Below are positions 36,858-45,604 of a stretch of 64,000 nt of DNA, piece by piece. How positions within the stretch are numbered: position 1 is the first letter of the stretch; every line of letters starts with the position of its first letter. The stretch covers positions 124,001-188,000 of the forward strand of contig JAQIBT010000110.1 of NCBI GenBank assembly GCA_027858915.1, read 5' to 3'. The notes below the pieces were generated by a model. The model was given only the letters and a program-made list of their open reading frames with translations, was not told the origin of the DNA and did not search any database. This stretch comes from Salinisphaera sp. GTDB lineage: Bacteria > Pseudomonadota > Gammaproteobacteria > Nevskiales > Salinisphaeraceae. A program made the translations under genes and the position numbers.

Positions 36858-37874
36858 TTATTTCGACGCTTCGGTAGTCGACTTTGTCTTCGGCTTGGTC
36901 CGAATCAGATTCTGAGCGATCTTGCGCGCGGTCACCGCAGGCACTTCCCCGACCACCGTAATCTGCATGTCGCCAACCACATCACCGTAGGCGTTGACTG
37001 CACCCATGCGGGTCGCTCCCTTGAGCGGCGCGCGCAGGCCCGCCGGCGCGATGAATGCCGATACGGTCGCCACGCCGTCGGTGAACAACATCTGACGTAC
37101 GAAGCCGTGCTTGGTGACCTGCCGCACCCCATCCTCCGCGAGTTCAAAACCGGGCGGCAGATCTTTTGCCTTCCAATCGTCCTCGGGCACGCTGGCCTGA
37201 TCCTGGACGTGGATCGCTTCATGTTTCACAACGCGAAAGCCACTGACGTCATAGGTGGCCAGGAAATCCTTGCCAGGAATAGACTTCGGAAACGAAATTT
37301 CCGTAAATATCAGCTGCTCGAGCACCTTGTTGCCTTGGCGCAGCTCAAGCTTGAGAGGCAGCTGTTTCTGCTGATCTATCAACATCCGGTAGCCATAGCG
37401 ATACCGGTCCCTGGGCTGGATGCTGATCACCCGGCAGCTGCGCCCCGCAAACCGCTCGGTACCCTTGTCAACCACCTTGTAGTGCGCGCGCAACTGCTTG
37501 GTCGAGAACCGAGTGACTGAGCCGAGGAGACTCTTGGGCGCATGCTGGGAAATCAGCACCAGCTTGTGGCTTGGCAGAATCGAGGTGACCTGATTACCAT
37601 CGCGAATCACTTCTCGCGGGGGGCCGGTCAAGGAAAGCAGGCGCTCCTGCTCATGGTGATTGTGGAACCGATGTACCACTTTCAGCGTATCGAGCTGGCC
37701 GTGTCTCAGATAGACAAGAACGCCACGATAGCTTTCATGACGTACCGCCTGCGACGCATTGGCCAGCAGTTGAATCGCACTGGTCGGATCTTTCGCGGGC
37801 TGGCCATTCGTCGCGGCCGTTGCGCCACCGATCAGCCCGAACCAAAGGATGAACGCAATCAGCGCTCTCGTCAC
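36858..37874 (-). CDS. mucB: Sigma-E regulatory protein MucB/RseB
   Basis: This 338-aa periplasmic protein binds and shields the anti-sigma factor and senses envelope lipids. A signal peptide (LIAFILWFGLIGGATA) is followed by the MucB/RseB N-terminal LolA-like domain (SYRGVLVYLRHGQLDTLKVVHRF) and a smaller C-terminal domain from about 230. It starts at a GTG overlapping the mucA stop (GTGA). No mucC lies between mucB and mucD. Confidence 0.92.
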   Translation of the reverse strand: MTRALIAFILWFGLIGGATAATNGQPAKDPTSAIQLLANASQAVRHESYRGVLVYLRHGQLDTLKVVHRFHNHHEQERLLSLTGPPREVIRDGNQVTSILPSHKLVLISQHAPKSLLGSVTRFSTKQLRAHYKVVDKGTERFAGRSCRVISIQPRDRYRYGYRMLIDQQKQLPLKLELRQGNKVLEQLIFTEISFPKSIPGKDFLATYDVSGFRVVKHEAIHVQDQASVPEDDWKAKDLPPGFELAEDGVRQVTKHGFVRQMLFTDGVATVSAFIAPAGLRAPLKGATRMGAVNAYGDVVGDMQITVVGEVPAVTARKIAQNLIRTKPKTKSTTEASK

Positions 37875-38704
37875 TGCGTTGTTTCCTGCCCGTATGTGGC
37901 GACGCGCACCAGCGCCGGGGTCGTACCTGACAGGCCGTAACCGCGAGACATGCCGTTGTGATCGACCAGATAGCCGTTCAACTCATCCTGTAGCGCCGGA
38001 TCGGAGACCGACCAGTGATCGGCCGGGCCCTGACTGACCGATTGGGTATCGGCGACTGCCTGTACACTGCCGGACGCATCCGAAAGCACCTGTTGCCTCG
38101 GCACGACACTCGCGATATCCAGGCCGCGCGTGAGATTACTGGAACGCGCCGCCGAAAATGTCGGGGCCTGCGACGGCGCCTGCATGAATGCACTGGCAAT
38201 AGCGCTGCCTGTCTCGAAGGTCGGTACCATGGAGGATCGATCCGACGAAATCGCCGATGCATTACGTGCCTCGGCTACGCGAGGAGTCGACGCCACCGGG
38301 TCTGACGCGCTGCGATCACTGCCGCCTGAGCGTGGCAATGGCGAGCCAATCAACAAAGCAATACCAGTCACCGAAGCTACCGCCGCCACACTGGCTGCGC
38401 GATTGCGCCAGCGACGCCGGCGACGCGATGTGGCAGTCGTCGCATGAGGCATCAGCGCTGGCGAGGCAACGCTGACCGACTCGTGACTCTCATCGGCCGC
38501 AATTGCCTGCATTACCCGCGAAGAAAAATTCGGATCCAGGGCGACCGCGGTTTCACTGACGTGAGCCCTGAGTGTCGTTCGCAGCCAATGCTGGCGACTC
38601 CAGCTTTCGCGCAGCAATTCGTCACGCAGCAACGCATTGATGACCGAATCGGTCTCGTCGCGAGAGGCTTCGTTATCCAGGAATGCGGAAAACTGCTCGT
38701 TCAT
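37871..38704 (-). CDS. mucA: Anti-sigma-E factor MucA/RseA
   Basis: This 277-aa inner-membrane protein holds RpoE inactive. The cytoplasmic RseA_N domain (MNEQFSAFLDNEASRDE to about 75) has the expected start. After an Arg-rich stop signal (SRRRRRWRNR) a single TM helix follows at about 104-124, then a periplasmic region rich in S, A and T. At 277 aa it is longer than the MucA and RseA proteins I know (about 195-215 aa), mainly in the periplasmic part. It is 8 bp after rpoE and overlaps mucB. Confidence 0.88.
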   Translation of the reverse strand: MNEQFSAFLDNEASRDETDSVINALLRDELLRESWSRQHWLRTTLRAHVSETAVALDPNFSSRVMQAIAADESHESVSVASPALMPHATTATSRRRRRWRNRAASVAAVASVTGIALLIGSPLPRSGGSDRSASDPVASTPRVAEARNASAISSDRSSMVPTFETGSAIASAFMQAPSQAPTFSAARSSNLTRGLDIASVVPRQQVLSDASGSVQAVADTQSVSQGPADHWSVSDPALQDELNGYLVDHNGMSRGYGLSGTTPALVRVATYGQETTQ

Positions 38705-38711
38705 AACTACC

Positions 38712-39287
38712 TCACTTGTCCGAGAGGGAGATCAACTTCTGCTCGATCGCGGCTCGGGCACGAAATATTCGCGACCTGACGGTTCCGACCGGACAATCCA
38801 TTGATTGTGCTATCTCTTCGTAACTCATACCGTCCAACTCGCGCAACATGATCGCGGTGCGCAGGTCCTCGGGCAACTCGCGAATCGTTGCAATCACGGT
38901 ATCGCGAATCTCTTCGCTTTCCAGTAACGCTTCGGGCGTGTCCTGTTCGGAGAACTGATCCGTAAACCCATAGGCCTCGGCGTCGGCCACGTCGATATCC
39001 TGACTGGCGGGCCGTCTCGAACGGGCTACCAAATAGTTCTTCGCTGTGTTGATCGATATACGGTAAAGCCATGTATAAAAAGCACTATTACCTTTAAAAC
39101 CGCCAAGCGCCTTGTAGGCCTTGATAAAGGCCTCTTGGGCCACGTCTGGCGCATCAGCCGGACTGACATAGCGAGCTGCGAGCTTGACGATCTTGTGCTG
39201 ATACTTTCGTATGAGCAGATCGAAAGCACGATTGTCGCCTGCCTGTGCCCGGGCGACGAGCTGTTCGTCGGACGCGTCTTCGTTCAT
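38712..39287 (-). CDS. rpoE: RNA polymerase sigma factor RpoE (AlgU)
   Basis: This 191-aa ECF sigma factor controls the envelope stress response. Region 2 carries DNRAFDLLIRKYQHKI and DVAQEAFIKAYKAL; region 4 carries LPEDLRTAIMLRELDGMSYEEIA and the helix-turn-helix CPVGTVRSRIFRARAAIE. It heads the operon with mucA, mucB and mucD. A sigma-E-type promoter lies about 100 bp upstream. Confidence 0.96.
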   Translation of the reverse strand: MNEDASDEQLVARAQAGDNRAFDLLIRKYQHKIVKLAARYVSPADAPDVAQEAFIKAYKALGGFKGNSAFYTWLYRISINTAKNYLVARSRRPASQDIDVADAEAYGFTDQFSEQDTPEALLESEEIRDTVIATIRELPEDLRTAIMLRELDGMSYEEIAQSMDCPVGTVRSRIFRARAAIEQKLISLSDK

Positions 39288-39383
39288 CTAACCGTGACGC
39301 CGCGGACCCGGGAAACCAGTTGTCAGTCGTTCGATGCGCGAAAATACCCTGCTATTGCATGACGTCTTGAAGGCATTGTGGTT

Positions 39384-39410
39384 GTAGACCACGGCCCCGC
39401 CAAATAGTTC
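39384..39410 (-). promoter_or_regulatory. Candidate sigma-E (AlgU) promoter of rpoE
   Basis: Read on the minus strand, GAACTA (39410-39405) and TCTAC (39388-39384) are separated by 16 bp, close to the sigma-E/AlgU consensus GAACTT-N16-TCTGA. The leader to rpoE would be about 90 nt. This fits the usual autoregulation of rpoE, but the -10 matches only three of five bases. Confidence 0.4.
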
Positions 39411-39542
39411 GCCAGATAATTTGCAGGGTCTTGTCGTTGATTCGCCGATCGTCATACGCCTGTCTTCCAACCCCAGGGGGTCGCATCAAAGCCGACAGTT
39501 TATCGATGGCAGGCCTCTGCGTCATGCCGACTCTGTCGACAA

Positions 39543-41012
39543 TCACTGCGGACGCTGCCGGTAAGGCGCAGCCCAGTCCGCGCCGACGGCACAACCGGGC
39601 AAGTCAGCGCGCGCGATAAACCGCGCCACGACCTGCTGCGCACATCGGTTGTCCAGCGTCGCCGCATGCCCCGCACCCGGTATCAATACGCCTAGCGTCC
39701 ACCGCTTGCTCTGCGCCAACGCGGCAATGGGTCGGGCAGGCGTGACCGTATCGTCTGCGCCGTGGATAACCAGCGTCGGGCGTAGTGGCCAGGGCGGATC
39801 GGGATCGACCTTGCCGACTGTCGGCCACGCACAATCCTCGCCGCCCGAGGTTGGCAGATAGCGTGCCAGCCAGGCAGGGGCTTGGCGTACGGCGCGATGC
39901 TGGTCCTGTGAGCGGAAATACGCACAGCGTGTGACGTCGAATACCAGGCGACTGTGCCCGGGGTTGTCTACTGTGCGCACCAATCCGGCAACCAGAGGCG
40001 ACAGAACACGCAGATCTGCGCTGCTAGCGAATTTCTGCAGTTGCCGAACCGTTGTGGCTGCCTGCGATGGACGGTAACTGGCCAGCGCCAGCGCCGACAG
40101 CAGGCGTTCCGGCGTGAGGCGTACGCGCCAGCGGCGTCGCGGGACATCGGCGCCAGTCACCTCGGGCGCGCGCCGATCGTAGGCCGCCAGCATTTCCGCA
40201 AGGGTGGCCTTCAGAGACGGGACTTGCAGCCGGCAGACGAGCCGTTGGCGACAGTCGGCCAGCAGCTTCTTCAGCGCACGGACGACAACGGCCCGTCGGT
40301 CGGCCGAAGGCGGACCGACGGTTGTGACCGGCGAGTCAAGAATCAAAGCGTTTACGCGAGCCGGAAACAAGGCAGCAAACGTGCGCGCAATACGGCTGCC
40401 GTAGGACACAGCCCATAGGTCGGCGCTCGAGACATGCAACGCATCCAGCAGGCGCGCTATATCCGACGCCTGTGCCATGGGTCCGAGCGATTCGATCGAT
40501 GACCTGGCGCTGGGGGATGAGCAGTCCAGCACGACCCGCGGTGGCGGCGGGCCAGCAGATAGGCTGTCGCGGCACTGGACTCGCGGCCGGCTGAGTCCAG
40601 TCGCGCGTGGATCGAACAGCACGATGTCACGCGGCCATGCGGCGTATTGCTGGAATCGGCGCCAGCGGACTAGCGCTGCCCCAGCCAATCCGGCGGCATC
40701 GCCCGGCCCACCCGGTATATAGACGACTGGCTGCCGGCTGTCGCGATCCGGGCGCGCCCGCAGCACGACGACCCGCAACCGCACCCCCTGACCATCAATA
40801 CGGCTGCCGGTATGCAACCAGCCGCATTGCATCCGAGCGCCGCTGACCGGGGCGTTGGCTAAGCTCGCCGGGCAACCGCTCCAGACGATTCGCGAGTCGG
40901 CAACGGGCGCTGCGCTGGCGAACGCGTTGCTCGGCAACCATAGCAGCACGACAACCGCGACGCGCAACACGTCAGTCAACGGTATCCGAATCACGGCCGC
41001 GGCCGCGCACAT
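39543..41012 (-). CDS. Alpha/beta-hydrolase, tripeptidyl-aminopeptidase-like, exported
   Basis: This protein of about 489 aa has the alpha/beta-hydrolase layout of the proline-iminopeptidase/tripeptidyl-peptidase group. The oxyanion motif is YIPGGPGD, the nucleophile Ser is in AVSYGSRIA, the acid in IHGADDTVTP and the His in GAGHAATLDN. An N-terminal hydrophobic segment (VLRVAVVVLLWLPSNAFASA) indicates export. The start is uncertain: several in-frame ATG/GTG codons (41051, 41012, 40994) all fall inside the end of ygfX. The physiological substrate is unknown. Confidence 0.82.
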   Translation of the reverse strand: MCAAAAVIRIPLTDVLRVAVVVLLWLPSNAFASAAPVADSRIVWSGCPASLANAPVSGARMQCGWLHTGSRIDGQGVRLRVVVLRARPDRDSRQPVVYIPGGPGDAAGLAGAALVRWRRFQQYAAWPRDIVLFDPRATGLSRPRVQCRDSLSAGPPPPRVVLDCSSPSARSSIESLGPMAQASDIARLLDALHVSSADLWAVSYGSRIARTFAALFPARVNALILDSPVTTVGPPSADRRAVVVRALKKLLADCRQRLVCRLQVPSLKATLAEMLAAYDRRAPEVTGADVPRRRWRVRLTPERLLSALALASYRPSQAATTVRQLQKFASSADLRVLSPLVAGLVRTVDNPGHSRLVFDVTRCAYFRSQDQHRAVRQAPAWLARYLPTSGGEDCAWPTVGKVDPDPPWPLRPTLVIHGADDTVTPARPIAALAQSKRWTLGVLIPGAGHAATLDNRCAQQVVARFIARADLPGCAVGADWAAPYRQRPQ

Positions 41013-41433
41013 GGGCTCTGGCACGCAGCCGTCGATGGATCGGCGCATCAACGGCGTCGCACGCTATCCACAACCCACGCCGACGCCAACGTGATCGATC
41101 AACCGCGAGCGACAGTCGCAGCATCAATGTGCCGATCAATTGGGCATCGATACAATCGCTTGCCCATGGCCGACCGGACGGATCGGTCCAGTGAAGACGA
41201 TCATCGTCAGTCCAGCGGAAACAGCCGTCGGCCGGCATCCAGGCCGGCATTGGCGCGCGCAGATGCTGCCAGGCGTTGGCCACCACCAGCAAAACAAGTG
41301 GCACTGCCCAAAGCGTTCGCCACGCCAGGATGAATGCAGCAGACAGCGCCACACCGTGGGCGACTAGGCAAATAGCCATCAACAAGGTCGAGCGACGCAG
41401 TTTGAAGTGCAACGTGTCGACGAATGGATTCAC
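40972..41433 (-). CDS. ygfX: YgfX-like membrane protein
   Basis: This 153-aa protein starts at a GTG (GTGAATCCATTC). It has two adjacent hydrophobic segments (STLLMAICLVAHGVALSAAF and LWAVPLVLLVVANAW) and a C-terminal soluble part ending in an Arg-rich tail, the layout of E. coli YgfX. It follows sdhE by 24 bp, as ygfX follows sdhE (ygfY) in E. coli. The role is uncertain. Its 3' end overlaps the exported hydrolase gene. Confidence 0.75.
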   Translation of the reverse strand: MNPFVDTLHFKLRRSTLLMAICLVAHGVALSAAFILAWRTLWAVPLVLLVVANAWQHLRAPMPAWMPADGCFRWTDDDRLHWTDPSGRPWASDCIDAQLIGTLMLRLSLAVDRSRWRRRGLWIACDAVDAPIHRRLRARAHVRGRGRDSDTVD

Positions 41434-41457
41434 AAGCCTCCGAGTCGCCGGGCCCGC

Positions 41458-41709
41458 TCAGATTCCGGCGGCGGGCCGAAACTGTCGGATGCGGCTCAAC
41501 AACTCGGCCTGGATGCCGTTGGGCGCTTCCATCCGACCCATGACCAGATAGTAGAGATCCGGATCCTCGTTCTGCAGCAGCGCGATCATCTCTTCGACCT
41601 GAATCTCGGACAGCGCGTCATAGTCCGAGGCCACAAAACGCTCCAGAAGTACGTCCAGCTCTTTCATCCCGCGCCGACAGAGCCAGCGCACCCGAGATTT
41701 TTCGCTCAT
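41458..41709 (-). CDS. sdhE: FAD assembly factor SdhE
   Basis: This 83-aa protein promotes covalent flavinylation of SdhA. The start MSEKSRVRWLCRRGMKELDVLLERF contains the conserved RGM-x-ELD motif, and EEMIALLQNEDPDLYYLVMG is the family core. It lies just after sdhB, but a strong terminator-like hairpin (41726-41761) separates the two, only 17 bp before this start codon. Confidence 0.93.
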   Translation of the reverse strand: MSEKSRVRWLCRRGMKELDVLLERFVASDYDALSEIQVEEMIALLQNEDPDLYYLVMGRMEAPNGIQAELLSRIRQFRPAAGI

Positions 41710-41725
41710 TTCCTGCTCTCGTGCG

Positions 41726-41761
41726 TAAAAACGGCAGCACCGTCAGTCACGTGCTGCCGTT
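41726..41761 (-). terminator. Terminator-like hairpin between sdhB and sdhE
   Basis: On the minus strand AACGGCAGCAC, a 10-base loop and GTGCTGCCGTT form an 11-bp perfect stem, followed at once by a T-run (five T, forward 41727-41731). It is placed to end sdhCDAB transcripts, with sdhE starting 17 bp further on. Partial read-through would set a low level of SdhE and YgfX relative to the enzyme subunits. Confidence 0.8.
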
Positions 41762-41774
41762 GTGTCGGCGGGCG

Positions 41775-42554
41775 TCAACCGCGGCGTTCGACCATCAGCT
41801 TCTTGGTCTCGGCGATCGCTTTGGCGGGATTAAGACCCTTCGGGCAAGTGCTGGTGCAGTTCATGATGGTATGACAGCGATACAGCTTGAAGGGATCTTC
41901 CAGCTCGTCCAGGCGGTCACCGGTCGCCTCGTCTCGGGAATCGACAATCCAGCGGTAGGCCTGCAGCAGCACCGCAGGACCCAGGTAACGCTCGGGGTTC
42001 CACCAGTAACTCGGGCAGGCCGTAGAACAACAGGCACAGAGAATGCATTCGTAGAAACCGTCCAGCTTGGCGCGGTCTTCCGGCGTCTGCAGACGCTCAC
42101 GCGTGGGTGCCGGACTGTCGGTCTTGATCCACGGCTCGATCGATTCGAGCTGGGCATAAAAATGCGTCAGATCTGGCACCAGATCCTTGACGATGGGCAT
42201 ATGTGGCAACGGGTAGATACGCACGTCGCCATCGGTGTCTTCAATACGGGTGATGCAGGCGAGCGTGTTCTTGCCATCAATATTGAAGGCACAGGAGCCA
42301 CAGATACCTTCGCGACAGGAGCGGCGAAACGCCAGCGTCGGATCGATCTCGTTCTTGATCTTGATCAGCGCGTCCAGAACCATCGGGCCACAGCGATCCA
42401 GATCGAGCGTATAGCTGTCTACGCGCGGATTTTCGCCCGCTTCCGGCTCCCAGCGATAGATACGGAACGTCTTGGTATTTTTCGCATCCTTGGGCGCCGG
42501 ATAGCGCTTGCCCTTGGAGATGCGGGAGTTCTTGGGCAGTCGAAATTCAGCCAT
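41775..42554 (-). CDS. sdhB: Succinate dehydrogenase iron-sulfur subunit
   Basis: This 259-aa subunit carries three clusters: [2Fe-2S] [11 protein letters not shown] with a later Cys in KNTLACIT, [4Fe-4S] [16 protein letters not shown], and [3Fe-4S] [14 protein letters not shown]. It passes electrons from FAD to ubiquinone. It is 66 bp after sdhA, and a terminator follows. Length and motifs are normal for the family. Confidence 0.97.
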   Translation of the reverse strand: MAEFRLPKNSRISKGKRYPAPKDAKNTKTFRIYRWEPEAGENPRVDSYTLDLDRCGPMVLDALIKIKNEIDPTLAFRRSCREGICGSCAFNIDGKNTLACITRIEDTDGDVRIYPLPHMPIVKDLVPDLTHFYAQLESIEPWIKTDSPAPTRERLQTPEDRAKLDGFYECILCACCSTACPSYWWNPERYLGPAVLLQAYRWIVDSRDEATGDRLDELEDPFKLYRCHTIMNCTSTCPKGLNPAKAIAETKKLMVERRG

Positions 42555-42620
42555 GTGAGGCCTCCGTGTCCGAAAGTCGAGCCGGCCGCGCGCTGGCGAC
42601 CGGCGACAAATACGAAAATC

Positions 42621-44411
42621 CTAGTAAACGCGTTCTTTCGGCGGGATGTGTTCCATCTCGTCGGTCATCGGCTGCAGGTGCACCGGACGATAGTCGATCT
42701 TCACGTCCGAGCCGCCGTGATGCCACGTCAGCGTGTGCTTCATCCAGTTTTCGTCGTCCCGCTTGGTGTACTCCTCGTGCGCATGGGCACCGCGGGTTTC
42801 CTTTCGATTCGCGGCGGCGTGCATGGTGCAGACAGCACAGCCCAGTAGATTCTCCAGCTCCATGGTTTCGACCAGATCGCTGTTCCAGGTCATCGAACGG
42901 TCCGAGACACCCACATCGGCAAACGATTCGACTTCCTTGTTGATCTGCTCAACACCCTTTTCAAGATTCTCGATGTTGCGAAACACCGCAGCGTGCTTCT
43001 GCATGGAATCCTGCAGGCTGGCGCGCAGTTCGGCGGTCGGCGTACTGCCCTTGGCATGGCGCAGCTTGTCGAAGCGGTCCAGCGCTTTCTCCTCGGCTGC
43101 CTTGGTATCAGCTCGGTGCATTGCACCCTGGGTCACCAGCTCCGTACAGCGATGCGCGGCGGCTCGGCCGAACACCACCAGATCAAGCAGCGAATTGGAA
43201 CCCAGACGATTAGCCCCGTGTACAGACACACAGCCGGTTTCGCCGACTGCCATCAGGCCCGGAATAACCGAGTTCGGATCGCCGTCCTTGAGCGTGACGA
43301 CCTCGCCGAAGGCGTTGGTGGGAATACCGCCCATGTTGTAGTGCACGGTCGGCAACACCGGAATCGGCTCCTTGGTGGCATCGACGCCGGAGAAGATCAT
43401 CGCCGTTTCAGTGATCCCAGGCAGACGCTCATGCAGCACTTCCGGGCCGAGATGCTCGAGATGCAGCAGAATATGGTCCTGCTTTTCGCCCACGCCGCGG
43501 CCCTCGGCAATCTCGACCGTCTCGGCGCGGCTCACGACGTCGCGCGATGCCAGATCCTTGGCATTGGGCGCATAGCGCTCCATGAAGCGTTCCCCTTCCG
43601 AGTTGGTCAGATAGCCGCCCTCGCCGCGCGCGCCCTCGGTGATCAGGCAGCCCGCTCCGTAGATGCCGGTCGGATGAAACTGGACGAATTCCGGATCCTG
43701 CAATGGCAATCCCGCCCGCAGCGCCATGCCCATGCCGTCGCCGGTACAGGTATGTGCCGAGGTGCAAGAGAAGTAGGCTCTGCCGTAACCGCCCGTGGCC
43801 AGAATGACCTGGTGCGCCCGGAAGCGGTGCAGCGTCCCGTTCTGAAGATCCCAGGCCATCACGCCCTTGCACTCGCCGTCCTCGGTCATCAGCAGATCGA
43901 TGGCAAAATATTCGATGAAGAACTCGGCGCGTGCCTTGAGCGACTGCTGGTACAGCGTATGCAGCAACGCATGGCCGGTGCGATCGGCTGCCGCACAGGT
44001 GCGCTGGGCGTTGCCCTTGCCAAAGTGAGTGGTCATGCCGCCGAACGGGCGCTGATAGATGCGCCCGTCCTCGGTACGTGAGAACGGCACGCCGTCGTGC
44101 TCGAGCTCGATGATGGCCGGGATGGCTTCCTTGGTCAGATATTCGATGGCGTCCTGATCACCCAGCCAGTCGCCGCCCTTGATGGTGTCGTAGGCGTGCC
44201 AGCGCCAATCGTCCTCGCCCATGTTGCCAAGCGCCGAGGCAATGCCGCCCTGGGCCGCCACGGTATGACTGCGGGTCGGAAAGACCTTGGTGATACAGGC
44301 GGTTTTCAGGCCGGCGTCGGCCAGCCCTCGGGTGGCCCGCAGGCCGGACCCGCCGGCACCGACCACGACCACGTCGTGCTGGTGTTCAATGATGTCATAG
44401 CTTTCGCTCAT
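42621..44411 (-). CDS. sdhA: Succinate dehydrogenase flavoprotein subunit
   Basis: This 596-aa subunit oxidises succinate. The FAD site begins [23 protein letters not shown]. The flavinylation His is in [11 protein letters not shown], and the active-site Arg region is in [20 protein letters not shown]. The ATG at 44411 overlaps the sdhD stop by one base (TGATG), giving tight coupling. Confidence 0.97.
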   Translation of the reverse strand: MSESYDIIEHQHDVVVVGAGGSGLRATRGLADAGLKTACITKVFPTRSHTVAAQGGIASALGNMGEDDWRWHAYDTIKGGDWLGDQDAIEYLTKEAIPAIIELEHDGVPFSRTEDGRIYQRPFGGMTTHFGKGNAQRTCAAADRTGHALLHTLYQQSLKARAEFFIEYFAIDLLMTEDGECKGVMAWDLQNGTLHRFRAHQVILATGGYGRAYFSCTSAHTCTGDGMGMALRAGLPLQDPEFVQFHPTGIYGAGCLITEGARGEGGYLTNSEGERFMERYAPNAKDLASRDVVSRAETVEIAEGRGVGEKQDHILLHLEHLGPEVLHERLPGITETAMIFSGVDATKEPIPVLPTVHYNMGGIPTNAFGEVVTLKDGDPNSVIPGLMAVGETGCVSVHGANRLGSNSLLDLVVFGRAAAHRCTELVTQGAMHRADTKAAEEKALDRFDKLRHAKGSTPTAELRASLQDSMQKHAAVFRNIENLEKGVEQINKEVESFADVGVSDRSMTWNSDLVETMELENLLGCAVCTMHAAANRKETRGAHAHEEYTKRDDENWMKHTLTWHHGGSDVKIDYRPVHLQPMTDEMEHIPPKERVY

Positions 44412-44797
44412 CAAGCGGCTCCCACAAGAATCATAAGTACAGAAACAATGGCGGATACGGCCAGCAGGATGTTGATCAGCTGCAAGCTGATCAACGCGCC
44501 GATCTTGGCGGCTTCCATGTGGACATAGTCTTCAATGATGGTCTGCAGACCCAGCTGCGAGTGGTAGAAGATTGCAGCGAGATAGATCGCCAGCAACGAC
44601 GCCTGGAACGGCGACGACAGCCAGTTCGTCACGCTGGAGTAGCTGGCGCCAAACTGCGAGGCCAGGCAGGCAACAAACCACAGCGTCAAGGGCACAAGCG
44701 CGATTGCGCTGACGCGTTGCGCCCAGAAATGGCCTGTGCCTGACTTGGCGCTGCCAAGACCCCGGGCGCCGGCCAGCGAAGAACGAATAGAGCTCAT
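44411..44797 (-). CDS. sdhD: Succinate dehydrogenase membrane anchor subunit SdhD
   Basis: This 128-aa protein has three membrane helices (about 28-48, 60-82, 100-125). The quinone/haem helix shows [17 protein letters not shown], matching SdhD. It is placed between sdhC and sdhA and overlaps the sdhA start. Confidence 0.92.
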   Translation of the reverse strand: MSSIRSSLAGARGLGSAKSGTGHFWAQRVSAIALVPLTLWFVACLASQFGASYSSVTNWLSSPFQASLLAIYLAAIFYHSQLGLQTIIEDYVHMEAAKIGALISLQLINILLAVSAIVSVLMILVGAA

Positions 44798-44840
44798 CTG
44801 GATACTCCCAAGAACAAGAATCGGTGACGGATACGAACGC

Positions 44841-45227
44841 TCAAGCGATCAGCGCCCAGATCCATACAAAAATAGTAAGAGCCGCAGCTACACCAATAGC
44901 CGCGAAACCAGTCAAGCGAGCGGTTTCCAGATCAAGACCCAGACCGACGTCCCAGATCAGGTGCCGGACGCCGTTGCACAGGTGATAGAACAGCGCAAAG
45001 GACCAGAAAAACATGATCAACTGGCCGAACCATGACGCAGCCAGACCGTTGACCGAAGCGTAAGCATCCGGGCCGTTTGCGGCAGCGATCAGCCAGATCG
45101 CAAGGAAGATACTTCCCACCGCCAGCACAATGCCGGACGCGCGATGGGCGATCGAGGTCAGCATGGATATCTGCCAGCGATAAATCTGCAGATGCGGCGA
45201 AAGCGGTCGGTTGGGCTGGCTACTCAT
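44841..45227 (-). CDS. sdhC: Succinate dehydrogenase cytochrome b556 subunit SdhC
   Basis: This 128-aa subunit has the family start RPLSPHLQIYRWQISMLTSIAHRASG and three membrane helices. The haem-ligand His lies in FYHLCNGVRHLIWDVG. It is first of the four enzyme subunits and is preceded by an SDHAF4-like gene. Confidence 0.95.
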   Translation of the reverse strand: MSSQPNRPLSPHLQIYRWQISMLTSIAHRASGIVLAVGSIFLAIWLIAAANGPDAYASVNGLAASWFGQLIMFFWSFALFYHLCNGVRHLIWDVGLGLDLETARLTGFAAIGVAAALTIFVWIWALIA

Positions 45228-45272
45228 GACTGTCCCCAGGGAAACGGTGATATCGAAGGCGGAAAGGTAGTG

Positions 45273-45488
45273 CTAGAAGTCGATGCAGCGACCGTTTTTC
45301 TCCCAGTCGCCATAGCGCACGGGATCCGGGCCCTTGCGGCCACCGTATTCGCGCGGGCGTTCCGATCCGCCGGCGGGAAGATGGCGATCCGTATCGATCG
45401 GCTCGCTGCCGGGGCGGCGTGCATCGGCATCCGGCCCAGCGGCCGGTCGAGGACTTGGGATCGGGCTCGATTTTGTGTCGTCTGGCAT
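45273..45488 (-). CDS. DUF1674/SDHAF4-like succinate dehydrogenase assembly factor
   Basis: This 71-aa protein has a disordered Pro/Asp-rich N-terminus and the diagnostic C-terminus GGRKGPDPVRYGDWEKNGRCIDF, the end signature of DUF1674 (SDHAF4/Sdh8 family). In mitochondria that family binds free flavinylated SDHA and helps it meet SDHB. Here it lies 45 bp upstream of sdhC on the same strand, which supports the same role. With sdhE downstream, both ends of the operon carry assembly factors. Confidence 0.85.
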   Translation of the reverse strand: MPDDTKSSPIPSPRPAAGPDADARRPGSEPIDTDRHLPAGGSERPREYGGRKGPDPVRYGDWEKNGRCIDF

Positions 45489-45604
45489 GGCAGTACTCTA
45501 AACGGCGGCGATCTTGCTGGCAATATGAATAGCCCCTGAATCGGTCATCCGCGATGGGTTTACATTCACACTACAATACGGTTTTAGCCTGATATGGATG
45601 CATT

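Noticed and set aside
41433-41458. sdhE-ygfX as a toxin-antitoxin pair (CptBA)
   Set aside because: The placement with sdhB and the RGMxELD motif support the flavinylation role; nothing in the sequence itself indicates toxicity.
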